Positions 34,192 to 41,145 of a DNA stretch of 44,810 bases are shown here, in pieces. The position numbers and the translations under genes are program-made. The stretch covers positions 1 to 44,810 of the forward strand of contig NZ_BCRK01000028.1 of the NCBI RefSeq assembly GCF_001552555.1, in the 5' to 3' direction. Below the pieces are notes generated by a model. The model was not told where the DNA came from. It worked only from the letters and a program-made list of their open reading frames with translations, and made no database searches. The stretch comes from Nocardiopsis trehalosi NBRC 14201. GTDB taxonomy: Bacteria > Actinomycetota > Actinomycetes > Streptosporangiales > Streptosporangiaceae. Within the stretch, counting starts at the first letter, position 1. Each line of letters starts with the position of its first letter.

Positions 34192-35132
34192 CTCCGGGCC
34201 CTTCCGGTGGCCGCGGCGGCGGGTTCCGCCGCCGGGGCGGCGTACTCGACGCTGGAGGCGGTCAGTTCCAGGTAGGCCTGCTCCAGGGAGGCGGTGCGCG
34301 GGCTCAGCTCGTCCACGCGGATGCCGGCGGCGTGGGCGGCGCCGCCGACGTCGGCCATGGTGCCGCCGGTGACGATCAGCCCGCCGGTGTCCTCGCGGAC
34401 CACGTGCATCCCGGCGCGGACCAGGTGCCCGGCCAGGTCCTCGGCGTGCGGGCTGCGCACGCGCACGGCGTTGAGCGAGCTGCGCCGGATCACCTCGCCG
34501 ATGGGCGCGTCCGCTATGAGCCGGCCGCGCCCGATGACGACGAGGTGGTCGGCGGTGTGCTGCATCTCGCTCATGAGGTGGCTGGAGACGAACACGGTGC
34601 GGCCCTCGGCGGCGAGCCCGCGCATGAGTCCGCGGATCCAGCGGACGCCGTCGGGGTCGAGCCCGTTGACCGGCTCGTCGAACATCAGCACCTCGGGGTC
34701 GCCGAGGAGCGCGGCGGCGATGCCGAGGCGCTGGCCCATGCCGAGCGAGAACGTGCCGGCCCGGCGCCCGGCGGCGTCGGCCAGGCCGACCGTGTCGATG
34801 ACCTCGTCCACCCGGCGGGCGGGGATGCCGTTGCTGCGGGCGAGGGCCCGCAGGTGGTTGCGGGCGGTCCGGCCCGGGTGCACCGCGCGGGCGTCCAGCA
34901 GCGCCCCGACCTCGCGCATCGGGTGGCGCAGCGCGGCGTAGGGGCGGCCGCCGATCAGCGCCGCCCCGGCCGACGGGTGGTCCAGGCCGAGGACCATGCG
35001 CATGGTCGTCGATTTGCCCGCCCCGTTCGGGCCGAGGAACCCGGTCACCCGGCCGGGCGCCACCTCCATGTCCAGGCGGTCGACGACGACCTTGGCGCCG
35101 TACCGCTTCGTCAGGCCGCGCAGTGCGATCAC
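34188..35132 (-). CDS. ABC transporter ATP-binding protein
   Basis: The 314-aa ATPase has Walker A G-P-N-G-A-G-K-S-T (about 34-42), Q-loop region, signature F-S-L-G-M-G-Q-R, Walker B V-L-M-F-D-E-P-V-N-G-L-D and H-loop S-S-H, with the C-terminal extension found in multidrug/bacitracin (BcrA-like) exporters of ABC-2 type. The GTG start follows GAGGGA. It is the first gene of the leftward ATPase-(mini-ORF)-permease operon, divergent from a PadR-family gene 197 bp away that probably represses it. Confidence 0.92.
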   Translation of the reverse strand: MIALRGLTKRYGAKVVVDRLDMEVAPGRVTGFLGPNGAGKSTTMRMVLGLDHPSAGAALIGGRPYAALRHPMREVGALLDARAVHPGRTARNHLRALARSNGIPARRVDEVIDTVGLADAAGRRAGTFSLGMGQRLGIAAALLGDPEVLMFDEPVNGLDPDGVRWIRGLMRGLAAEGRTVFVSSHLMSEMQHTADHLVVIGRGRLIADAPIGEVIRRSSLNAVRVRSPHAEDLAGHLVRAGMHVVREDTGGLIVTGGTMADVGGAAHAAGIRVDELSPRTASLEQAYLELTASSVEYAAPAAEPAAAATGRARR

Positions 35133-35329
35133 GGCGGTTCCCTCTTCTCTGAGCCGTCCTTCGGAACACGGCCACGCTAAGGAGCGGGGGCGGTCCGGCG
35201 CAGTGGACGATCGGCACCGGCCGGACCCGACTTTCGGCGGGTCGCCGCCGCGCGCGGCGGCCGTAGGCTCGGGGAGGGGCCGGAGCAGGCCGGACGGGCG
35301 GAGCGGGCGGAACGGAGGCCGAGGGGCGG

Positions 35330-35932
35330 ATGACGGCGACGCGGCTGCTGGTGCTGGGCACCGTGCGGATGTTCGGGCAGGCGCACGGCTACCAGGTGCG
35401 CCGGTCGCTGGTGGTGTGGGGCGCCGAGGACTGGGCCAACGTGAAGCCGGGGTCGATCTACCACGCGCTGCGGCAGCTGGTGAAGGTCGGGATGCTCCGG
35501 ACGGCGGGGACCGAGGAGAGCGCCGAAGGCCCCGAGCGCACCCTGTTCGAGCTGACCGAGGACGGCACGACCGAGTTCGTGCGGCTGCTGTCCCGGGCGC
35601 TGTCCGACGCCGGGGCCAAGCCGGAGCTGTTCGGCGCGGGCATCACGTTCATGACGTCGCTGCCCCGGCGGACGGTCGTCACCCTGCTGCGGCACCGCCT
35701 CGCGGAGCTGGAGGGCGGCCAGAGCGTCATCGACTCCCTGCGCGAGGACGGCGCGGCCGACGCCAAGCCCGCGCACGTCCGGGAGCTGTTCGAGTGGTGG
35801 TCGGTCCAGGGCGCGGCGGCGGTCGCGTTCACGCGCGGCATGATCGAGCGCCTGGAGGACGGCGCCTACGAAATGGCCGGCGAGGTCCCCGCCCCCTTCG
35901 GCCTCCCGGCCCCCCACCCCGACCCCCGCTAG
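35330..35932 (+). CDS. PadR-family transcriptional regulator
   Basis: The 200-aa protein has a PadR winged helix at its N-terminus (L-L-V-L-G-T-V, H-G-Y-Q-V-R-R-S-L, G-S-I-Y-H-A-L-R-Q-L, then R-T-L-F-E-L-T-E-D-G at about 70-80) and a helical C-terminal dimerisation/ligand region. PadR proteins commonly repress adjacent efflux or stress genes and are released by the toxic compound. The divergent ABC-2 exporter is the expected target. ATG 35330 has GAGGGG about 5 nt upstream. Confidence 0.87.
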   Translation: MTATRLLVLGTVRMFGQAHGYQVRRSLVVWGAEDWANVKPGSIYHALRQLVKVGMLRTAGTEESAEGPERTLFELTEDGTTEFVRLLSRALSDAGAKPELFGAGITFMTSLPRRTVVTLLRHRLAELEGGQSVIDSLREDGAADAKPAHVRELFEWWSVQGAAAVAFTRGMIERLEDGAYEMAGEVPAPFGLPAPHPDPR

Positions 35933-35957
35933 CGTCGAGATCAACGAGGCCCGGGGC

Positions 35958-36728
35958 CTAATGTCCGGTACCACCCATTCCGGGAACAGGGGTGCCGCGC
36001 TCCCATAGTTCTTCCGCGTGGGCGGTGAAGCGGTCGTAGGCCCCGGCGTCCTGGTGGCGGCGGAAGTGCATCATCGGGCTGTCGTGCCCGACGTTGCGTG
36101 CCAGGTGCGGGGTGACGAGGACGTCACCGTCGAAGCGGAAGACGCTGAGCGAGATGTGGTTGACGGCGTCCGCAGGGTCGCTGAAGCGGGCCTCGATCGC
36201 CGCGACATCGCCCAGGTCCGCCAAAGCGTCAAGTGAGGTCCTGATCCGGGTGGAAACGGTGAGGGGGACGTCTTCGATCCGCTCCCGCTGCCGGACGGTG
36301 TCGGAATCGGGGTCCCCCAGGAGAAAGCGCACCCGGCAGCCCTGTTCCGCCTTAGCGCGCAGGGTCGACGCGAAATCGGGCTGCTGGAGCCAGAGGAAGT
36401 AGTTCGTGAACCCGGCGAACAGGAGTTCCCGCTGTGCGTCCGCGATCAGCTTCGCCCAGACCGACGTCGGACACGCGGCCCGCGTGGGATAGACCGCGAC
36501 GACCTCACGGTCGGCTCCGGTTTTGATGACCGACTGCACTTTGGGCCACAGCATGGCCTCACTCACCCCCAACATCTTACTGACGTCCACGCGGTTTCGA
36601 GCGTGGGGAATCAGTTCGGCGTTCGCCAGCCAACGTTCGACTGTCTTCGGGGTGACCCCTACCCGAAGAGCGAGTTGGCGAGGCGAGATGTGCGCCTCCT
36701 CCATAGCAGCGCGCAATGCGGTGTGCAA
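35958..36728 (-). CDS. Helix-turn-helix protein with PLD-like C-terminal domain (DUF5919-type)
   Basis: The 256-aa protein has an N-terminal helix-turn-helix (I-S-P-R-Q-L-A-L-R-V-G-V-T-P-K-T-V-E-R-W, about 14-33) and a C-terminal domain with L-L-F-A-G-F-T-N-Y, V-R-F-L-L-G-D-P-D and an H-I-S-L-S-V-F-R-F strand, like DUF5919/phospholipase-D-fold regulators of actinomycetes. The start is TTG 36728, supported by GAGGAG 6 nt upstream; the next in-frame ATG is 36704. It lies upstream of and divergent from the small-ORF/HATPase unit. GC content is visibly lower here than in the surroundings. Function is otherwise unknown. Confidence 0.8.
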   Translation of the reverse strand: MHTALRAAMEEAHISPRQLALRVGVTPKTVERWLANAELIPHARNRVDVSKMLGVSEAMLWPKVQSVIKTGADREVVAVYPTRAACPTSVWAKLIADAQRELLFAGFTNYFLWLQQPDFASTLRAKAEQGCRVRFLLGDPDSDTVRQRERIEDVPLTVSTRIRTSLDALADLGDVAAIEARFSDPADAVNHISLSVFRFDGDVLVTPHLARNVGHDSPMMHFRRHQDAGAYDRFTAHAEELWERGTPVPGMGGTGH

Positions 36729-36844
36729 GGAATTCTCCTCGGACGTCTGGGCTTTCTCGCACGTTACCGCGAGACGTCTCCGATGTCCTGGAGTTGGGTT
36801 CGGAAACGTCCTCCATGGCTGCGGATCATCTTTTCGAAAGGAGG

Positions 36845-36873
36845 GCCCCGCGACGGGCGCAACCGTCCGGGGC
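36845..36873. other. Leader hairpin before the small-ORF/HATPase unit
   Basis: GCCCCG and CGGGGC, with inner ACGG/CCGT pairing, form a stem-loop 26 nt before the small-ORF start. It follows an AAAGGAGG sequence that has no start codon at a useful distance. It may be an attenuator or mRNA stability element. Confidence 0.35.
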
Positions 36874-36899
36874 TATGGCCGCCAGCAAATGGAGTGCTG

Positions 36900-36998
36900 A
36901 TGACACGAACCACCCTAAGGGACCCAAGGCGTCGGGTACGCCCGTATGTGGTGATCGGGCGGCGGGCTCGGCTGCGGTGTCGGGGGTGTGGCCGATGA
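36900..36998 (+). CDS. Small arginine-rich protein, translationally coupled
   Basis: This 32-aa frame begins at ATG 36900 with GGAG at an ideal 5-nt spacing and ends in a TGA that overlaps the ATG of the HATPase gene (ATGA). About a third of the residues are arginine, and a C-R-G-C motif lies near the end. It could be a genuine small regulatory or metal-binding peptide, or a leader whose translation controls the HATPase. I recognise no family. Confidence 0.5.
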   Translation: MTRTTLRDPRRRVRPYVVIGRRARLRCRGCGR

Positions 36999-37444
36999 CG
37001 CCCCCGTTCCGGCGCGTGCCGCGACCGTGCCGTTGCCACGTCCGCGTCTTCACCGCCGTCCCGGAGCAGGTGGCCGACGCCCGGTCGTGGGCCGTCGCGC
37101 TGCTGCCCCGGCCGCCCGCCCGCGTCGCGGACGCGGTGCGGCTGGCGGTGTCGGAGGCCGCGACCAACGCCGTCCGGCACAGCGTCGGCCCCGACTACCG
37201 GCTGCACGTCACCGTGGGCCGCGCCTGCGCCCGCTCCTGGGTCTACGTCCAGTGCGAGGACCGGGGCGGCCCGACGGTCCCCCGGTCCGCCGATGTCCCG
37301 CACTGGTCCGAGACCGGGCGCGGCCTGCACCTGATCAGCGCGGTCACGGACCTGTCCGGTCCCCTCGCCGAGGACATGAGCGGAATCTACTTCTTCCTCT
37401 CCTGGTCCCCCGGCGCTGTCCGGTCCGTCGCCGAGAGCGGCTGA
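36995..37444 (+). CDS. HATPase-domain (RsbW-like) ATP-binding protein
   Basis: The 149-aa protein is a minimal HATPase_c_2 domain: F-T-A-V-P-E-Q-V near residue 19, N-box L-A-V-S-E-A-A-T-N-A-V-R-H-S (50-63), C-E-D-R-G-G-P and G-R-G-L-H-L-I-S-A-V-T-D near 107-118. This is the anti-sigma-factor kinase type of actinomycetes. ATG 36995 overlaps the stop of the small Arg-rich ORF. It is transcribed away from the HTH/PLD-like regulator, an arrangement parallel to the WhiJ-like locus at 16.7-19.2 kb. Its partner protein is unknown. Confidence 0.83.
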   Translation: MTPPFRRVPRPCRCHVRVFTAVPEQVADARSWAVALLPRPPARVADAVRLAVSEAATNAVRHSVGPDYRLHVTVGRACARSWVYVQCEDRGGPTVPRSADVPHWSETGRGLHLISAVTDLSGPLAEDMSGIYFFLSWSPGAVRSVAESG

Positions 37445-37458
37445 CCGTCCCCCGAACG

Positions 37459-37501
37459 CCCGCCGCCGCTGCCTGGGAGAGGGGGAGGCAGTGGCGGCGG
37501 G
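37459..37501. terminator. Hairpin terminator after the HATPase gene
   Basis: A 16-bp stem (one G-T wobble) joins 37459-37474 with 37486-37501, followed by CCGCATCTTCTTT. It should end the HATPase transcript. Confidence 0.65.
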
Positions 37502-37525
37502 CCGCATCTTCTTTGGAGGGGTTCC

Positions 37526-37696
37526 ATGCTCGATGGCGACGACCGCCCGCCGCTGCCGCGTCGGGATCGGGGGCGGGCGTACTTCCACGTTCCTGATCCG
37601 GGGCCTGAGGCGGGGGCGGCTTCGCCGGCGGAGGGTGTGCCGGGGGACGACGGTGCGGGGTCGGGGGAGAGGGCGTGGATCGGTAATCAAATTTGA
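37526..37696 (+). CDS. Possible 56-aa small protein
   Basis: ATG 37526 has GGAGG 6 nt upstream and opens a 56-codon frame of acidic, Gly/Pro/Ala-rich composition whose TGA falls inside the first operator of the DrrA-type gene. It lies 24 nt after a strong hairpin, so it needs read-through or its own promoter. No family is recognised; the ribosome site is the main evidence. Confidence 0.35.
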   Translation: MLDGDDRPPLPRRDRGRAYFHVPDPGPEAGAASPAEGVPGDDGAGSGERAWIGNQI

Positions 37697-37748
37697 CTAG
37701 TGGAGCGCCGGGGTGGATGCTGGCGCGGTAATCAAACTTGACTACTGG
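37682..37748. promoter_or_regulatory. Tandem palindromic operators in front of a DrrAB-type exporter
   Basis: Two near-identical 22-bp boxes lie at 37682-37703 and 37727-37748, 45 bp apart. Their cores are TAATCAAATTTGACTA and TAATCAAACTTGACTA; TCAAATTTGA in the first is a perfect palindrome. They stand out as AT-rich in a GC-rich context and end 7 bp before the ATPase start. This is the size and symmetry expected for a TetR- or MarR-type repressor, but no such gene is adjacent. Confidence 0.75.
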
Positions 37749-37755
37749 GGTTGAC

Positions 37756-38712
37756 GTGATCCATACCCGAGCACTGACCCGTGACTTCGGCACCAAGAGC
37801 GGCACCGTGCAGGCCGTGCGCGGCCTGGACCTGGACGTGGGGGCCGGCGAGCTCGTCGCCCTGCTGGGCCCCAACGGGGCCGGCAAGTCGACCACCCTGC
37901 GCATGCTCACCACGCTGCTGCCGCCCACCTCCGGCGGGGCGACCGTGGCCGGGCGCGACGTCGTGGCCGACCCGGCGGGCGTCCGCCGCCGCATCGGCTT
38001 CGTCGGCCAAGGCCACGGCGCGGGCTTCGACCAGCTCGCCCGCGACGAACTCGTCACGCAGGGCCGCTGCTACGGCCTGGGCCGGGCCGAGGCGCGCCGG
38101 CGCGCCGAGGCGCTGCTCACCGAACTCGAACTGGACGGCGCCGCCGACCGGGAATCGGTCCGGCTGTCCGGCGGGCAGCGCCGCCGCCTCGACATCGCCA
38201 TGGGCCTCATCCACCGCCCCGACCTGCTCTTCCTGGACGAACCGTCGACCGGCCTCGACCCGCACAGCCGGGCCAACCTCTGGTCGCACGTCCTGCGCAT
38301 GCGCGCCGAGCACGGCACCACCGTCGTCCTCACCACCCACTACCTCGACGAGGCCGACGCCGTCGCCGAGCGCGTGGTCGTCATCGACCACGGTCGCGTC
38401 ATCGCCGACGGCACCCCCGACGAGCTCAAGGGCAAGGTCTCCGGCGACCTGGTGTCGCTCACCACCGCCACCGCCGACGCGGCGCGCGCCGCCGCCGAGG
38501 CCGCCGGGCGGCTGCCCGGCACCACCGCTGTCGAGACCGACGGCACCGAGGTCCGCCTCCGCGTCCCGCGCGGCGACGCGGTGCTGCCCGAGCTGCTGCG
38601 CGCCCTGGACGCCGCCGGGGCGCCCCTGACCGGCGTCCGGGTGCAGCGCCCCACGCTGGACGACGTCTTCCTCACCCTCACCGGCCGCAGCCTGCGCGAG
38701 GGCGCGGAGTGA
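37756..38712 (+). CDS. DrrA-type ABC transporter ATP-binding protein
   Basis: The 318-aa ATPase shows Walker A L-L-G-P-N-G-A-G-K-S-T-T (about 36-47), a V-G-Q Q-loop, signature L-S-G-G-Q-R-R-R-L, Walker B L-L-F-L-D-E-P-S-T-G-L-D-P and H-loop T-T-H-Y-L-D-E-A-D. The C-terminus has the P-T-L-D-D-V-F-L-x-L-T-G-R tail of the daunorubicin-resistance DrrA family. GTG 37756 is chosen because it starts at the conserved N-terminus; TTG 37738 lies inside the operator. The operators overlapping its promoter suggest drug-inducible expression with the permease downstream. Confidence 0.93.
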   Translation: MIHTRALTRDFGTKSGTVQAVRGLDLDVGAGELVALLGPNGAGKSTTLRMLTTLLPPTSGGATVAGRDVVADPAGVRRRIGFVGQGHGAGFDQLARDELVTQGRCYGLGRAEARRRAEALLTELELDGAADRESVRLSGGQRRRLDIAMGLIHRPDLLFLDEPSTGLDPHSRANLWSHVLRMRAEHGTTVVLTTHYLDEADAVAERVVVIDHGRVIADGTPDELKGKVSGDLVSLTTATADAARAAAEAAGRLPGTTAVETDGTEVRLRVPRGDAVLPELLRALDAAGAPLTGVRVQRPTLDDVFLTLTGRSLREGAE

Positions 38713-38842
38713 GCCCCCGCCCTCCTCGGACGGACCGGACCGGTCGGCCGCAGTCTGTGCGCGAGCGCCGGCCCCCTCGGAAAAACCGCACCGGAACCGG
38801 CCGCCGCCCGCGTGTGTGCCCCCACCCCCCTCGGAAGGACCG
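38683..38842. repeat. Three degenerate tandem copies carrying the permease ribosome site
   Basis: The end of the ATPase gene and the 130-bp gap to the permease consist of about three diverged copies of a 51-63-bp unit. The motif (C)CCCTCGGAAGGACCG recurs at 38721-38737, 38772-38788 and 38826-38842, and only the last, with AAGGA, directly precedes the permease ATG. A GGCCGCAG-CTG-GCGCGAG element from the ATPase end recurs near 38746. Confidence 0.65.
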
Positions 38843-39595
38843 ATGAACACCCTCCGCGACACCTGGATCGTCTACGCCCGGCAGATGCGCCCCACCCTGC
38901 GCCGCCCGGTCGTCACGGCCCTGTACAGCATGCTCCAGCCCGTCCTCTACCTGGTGCTGTTCGCCCCGCTGCTGACCGGCATGCCCGGCGCGATGGGCGA
39001 GGACCCCTGGCAGTGGTTCGTGCCCGGGATGCTCGCCATGCTCAGCCTGTTCACCACCGCCTACGCCGGGTTCGGGCTGCTGCCCGAGGTCCGGTCGGGC
39101 GCCCACGAGCGGCTGCTCGCCACCCCGGTGAGCCGGAGCGCGCTGCTGCTCGGCCGGGTGCTGCGCGACATCACCGTGATGCTGGTGCAGGCGCTCGTCA
39201 TCGTCGCCGCCATGCTGCCGTTCGGGCTGCGCCCGTCCCCGGTCGGCGTGCTCGCCGCGCTGGTGCTCCTCGCCGTGCTCGGCGTCGGCCTGGGCACGCT
39301 GTCGTACCTGTTCGCGCTGGTGGTGAAGGTGGAGTACCTGTTCGCCGCCCTGCTCCAGGCGGTCACCATGCCGCTCATCCTGCTGTCGGGCGTGCTGCTG
39401 CCCATGGACCTGGCGCCCGGCTGGCTCTACGCGCTGTCGCGCGCCAACCCGGTCAGCCACGTGGTGGACGCCGAGCGGGCGCTGTTCGCCGGCGACCTCA
39501 CCGATCCGTCGGTGGCCGTCGGCACCGCCGTCGCCGTGGTGCTGGCGGTGGTCGCCCTGGTGCTGGGCACCCGCACCATGCGGCGCCTCGCGTGA
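38843..39595 (+). CDS. DrrB-type ABC-2 transporter permease
   Basis: The 250-aa permease has a cytoplasmic N-terminus (Y-A-R-Q-M-R-P-T-L-R-R-P) and six hydrophobic helices, with the E-V-R-S-G-A-H-E-R-L-L-A-T-P-V-S-R loop characteristic of DrrB-like ABC-2 permeases and an L-S-G-V-L-L-P segment in the fifth helix region. With the preceding DrrA-type ATPase it should form a drug exporter. ATG 38843 has GGAAGGA 3 nt upstream; an in-frame ATG at 38816 lacks a ribosome site. The substrate is unknown. Confidence 0.92.
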   Translation: MNTLRDTWIVYARQMRPTLRRPVVTALYSMLQPVLYLVLFAPLLTGMPGAMGEDPWQWFVPGMLAMLSLFTTAYAGFGLLPEVRSGAHERLLATPVSRSALLLGRVLRDITVMLVQALVIVAAMLPFGLRPSPVGVLAALVLLAVLGVGLGTLSYLFALVVKVEYLFAALLQAVTMPLILLSGVLLPMDLAPGWLYALSRANPVSHVVDAERALFAGDLTDPSVAVGTAVAVVLAVVALVLGTRTMRRLA

Positions 39596-39631
39596 CGGGC
39601 GCGGCGGGCCGCCGAGCGCGGTCCCGCCGCG

Positions 39632-40072
39632 TCACCCGGGCGGCGCCAGCGGGCGCCACGGCACGGGCGACGACAGGATGGTGGTGCTCGACGGGCGGCC
39701 GTGCTCGGCCAGCCGGTCGATCAGCTCCTCGAAGCGCGCCATCGACGCCACCGCCACCAGCAGCACGCAGCACGCGTCGCCGGTGACCCGGTGCAGCTGG
39801 CGGATCTCCGGTAGCTCCCGGGCCGCCGGGTCGCGCAGCAGGCACCCCGGCCCGAAGCACTCCATGCGCACCAGCGCCGCCACCGGCAGCCCGGCCGCCG
39901 CCGGGTCGACGTGGGCGTGGTAGCCGGTGATCACCCCGCTCTCGCGCAGCCGGCGCACCCGGTCGGCGACCGCCGGGGGCGACAGGTTGACCCGGCGCGA
40001 CAGCTCGTTGAAGGAGAGCCGGCCGTCGGCCTGGAGTTCGTCGAGGATGCGCCAGTCCAGGGCGTCGAGCAT
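39632..40072 (-). CDS. Lrp/AsnC-family transcriptional regulator
   Basis: The 146-aa protein has the Lrp helix-turn-helix (L-D-A-L-D-W-R-I-L-D-E-L-Q-A-D-G-R, then L-S-P-P-A-V-A-D-R-V-R-R-L; residues 2-45) and a C-terminal RAM ligand-binding domain. ATG 40072 has GAAGG 3 nt upstream. Its divergence from kynA-kynU suggests it senses tryptophan or kynurenine and controls that operon, as the Lrp-type KynR does in Pseudomonas (known parallel; the role here is inferred). Confidence 0.9.
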   Translation of the reverse strand: MLDALDWRILDELQADGRLSFNELSRRVNLSPPAVADRVRRLRESGVITGYHAHVDPAAAGLPVAALVRMECFGPGCLLRDPAARELPEIRQLHRVTGDACCVLLVAVASMARFEELIDRLAEHGRPSSTTILSSPVPWRPLAPPG

Positions 40073-40181
40073 GGACCTTCCGATCGTCAGGTGATCCCGC
40101 GCAGACGCTTACGAGTGTGAACCGCCGGGGCCCGATCGGCAAGCGACGCCCCTTCAACCCCGGCCGCCGGCGGAGCATCAT

Positions 40182-40214
40182 GGTGGTCCCGGCGGACGCC
40201 GGGCCGCGACCACC
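40182..40214. promoter_or_regulatory. Inverted repeat before kynA
   Basis: GGTGGTC (40182-40188) pairs with GACCACC (40208-40214), with further inner CGGC/GCCG pairing, immediately before the kynA ribosome site. It is either an Lrp-type site or an mRNA hairpin that could mask the ribosome site. Confidence 0.3.
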
Positions 40215-40234
40215 GCGCCAGAGGGGAGACCACC

Positions 40235-41080
40235 GTGCACACCGTCGACACCGTTGTCAGCCGGGACGCGTGCCCGTTCGCCGGCGCCGAGGACCGGCCC
40301 ACCGCCTACGCCGAGTACGGCGCCATCGAGACCCTGCTGTCCCTGCAGCACCCGCGCACCGGCGAGCCCGCCGAGCGGTCGTTCCTCGTCGCCACCCAGG
40401 TCATGGAGCTGCTGTTCGACCTGCTCCGGCGGCACTGGGAGCAGGCCCGCGACGCCCTGGAGGCCGACGCGGTCCCCGCCGCCCTCGCCGCGCTGCGCCG
40501 CGGCGCCGCCGTGCAGGACGTGCTGGTGGCGTCGTGGGACCTGGTGGGCTCGCTGACCCCGGCCGAGTTCGGCCGGTTCCGCGCCGCCCTCGGCGACGCC
40601 TCCGGCGTGCAGTCGGCCGGCTACCGCCATCTGGAGTTCCTGCTCGGCGAGCGCGCACCGGGGTTCCTCACCGCCTTCCGGGGCATGCCCGAGGTCCGCG
40701 CCGACCTGCGGCGCACGCTCACCTCGCCCGGCCTGCACGACGCGGCGCTGCGTCTGCTGCACCGGCGCGGCCTGCCCGTCCCGGCCGAGCGCGTCGACCG
40801 CGACTGGGCGCGCCCCTGCCCGCCGCACCCCGGCGTCGAGCGGGTGTGGGCGATGGTCACCGCCGACCCCCGGCCGGGCGACGAGGCCGCCGACCTGGCC
40901 GAGGCCCTGCTGGACACGGCCGAGCGGCACACCCGCTGGCGCCGCCGGCACGCCGCGGCCGTCAAGCGGTCCATGGGGCGCGCGCCGGGCACCGCCGGCA
41001 CCAGCGGGCTCGACTGGCTGGAGCGCACCGCCGCCCGCGACGTCTTCCCCGAACTGTGGGCGTCGCGCACCCTGGTCTGA
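40235..41080 (+). CDS. kynA: Tryptophan 2,3-dioxygenase
   Basis: The 281-aa protein has the TDO signature: Y-A-E-Y near residue 25, F-R-A-A-L-G-D-A-S-G-V-Q-S-A-G-Y-R (about 115-131) and a C-terminal R-H-A-A-A-V-K-R-S-M-G with the axial haem ligand H239, followed by G-T-A-G-T-S-G. TDO cleaves the indole ring of tryptophan to N-formylkynurenine. The conserved active-site histidine (H55 of the Xanthomonas enzyme, in V-x-H-Q) appears to be Thr54, reminiscent of the serine used by IDO. GTG 40235 has GGGGAG 6 nt upstream. It is followed by kynureninase, so anthranilate is the expected product. Confidence 0.9.
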   Translation: MHTVDTVVSRDACPFAGAEDRPTAYAEYGAIETLLSLQHPRTGEPAERSFLVATQVMELLFDLLRRHWEQARDALEADAVPAALAALRRGAAVQDVLVASWDLVGSLTPAEFGRFRAALGDASGVQSAGYRHLEFLLGERAPGFLTAFRGMPEVRADLRRTLTSPGLHDAALRLLHRRGLPVPAERVDRDWARPCPPHPGVERVWAMVTADPRPGDEAADLAEALLDTAERHTRWRRRHAAAVKRSMGRAPGTAGTSGLDWLERTAARDVFPELWASRTLV

Positions 41081-41145
41081 CGGCCGCGCCGCCCCGGCGC
41101 CGCCCGGTACCGCCCGGTACCGCACCCCCGCGAGAGGACCCCCCC

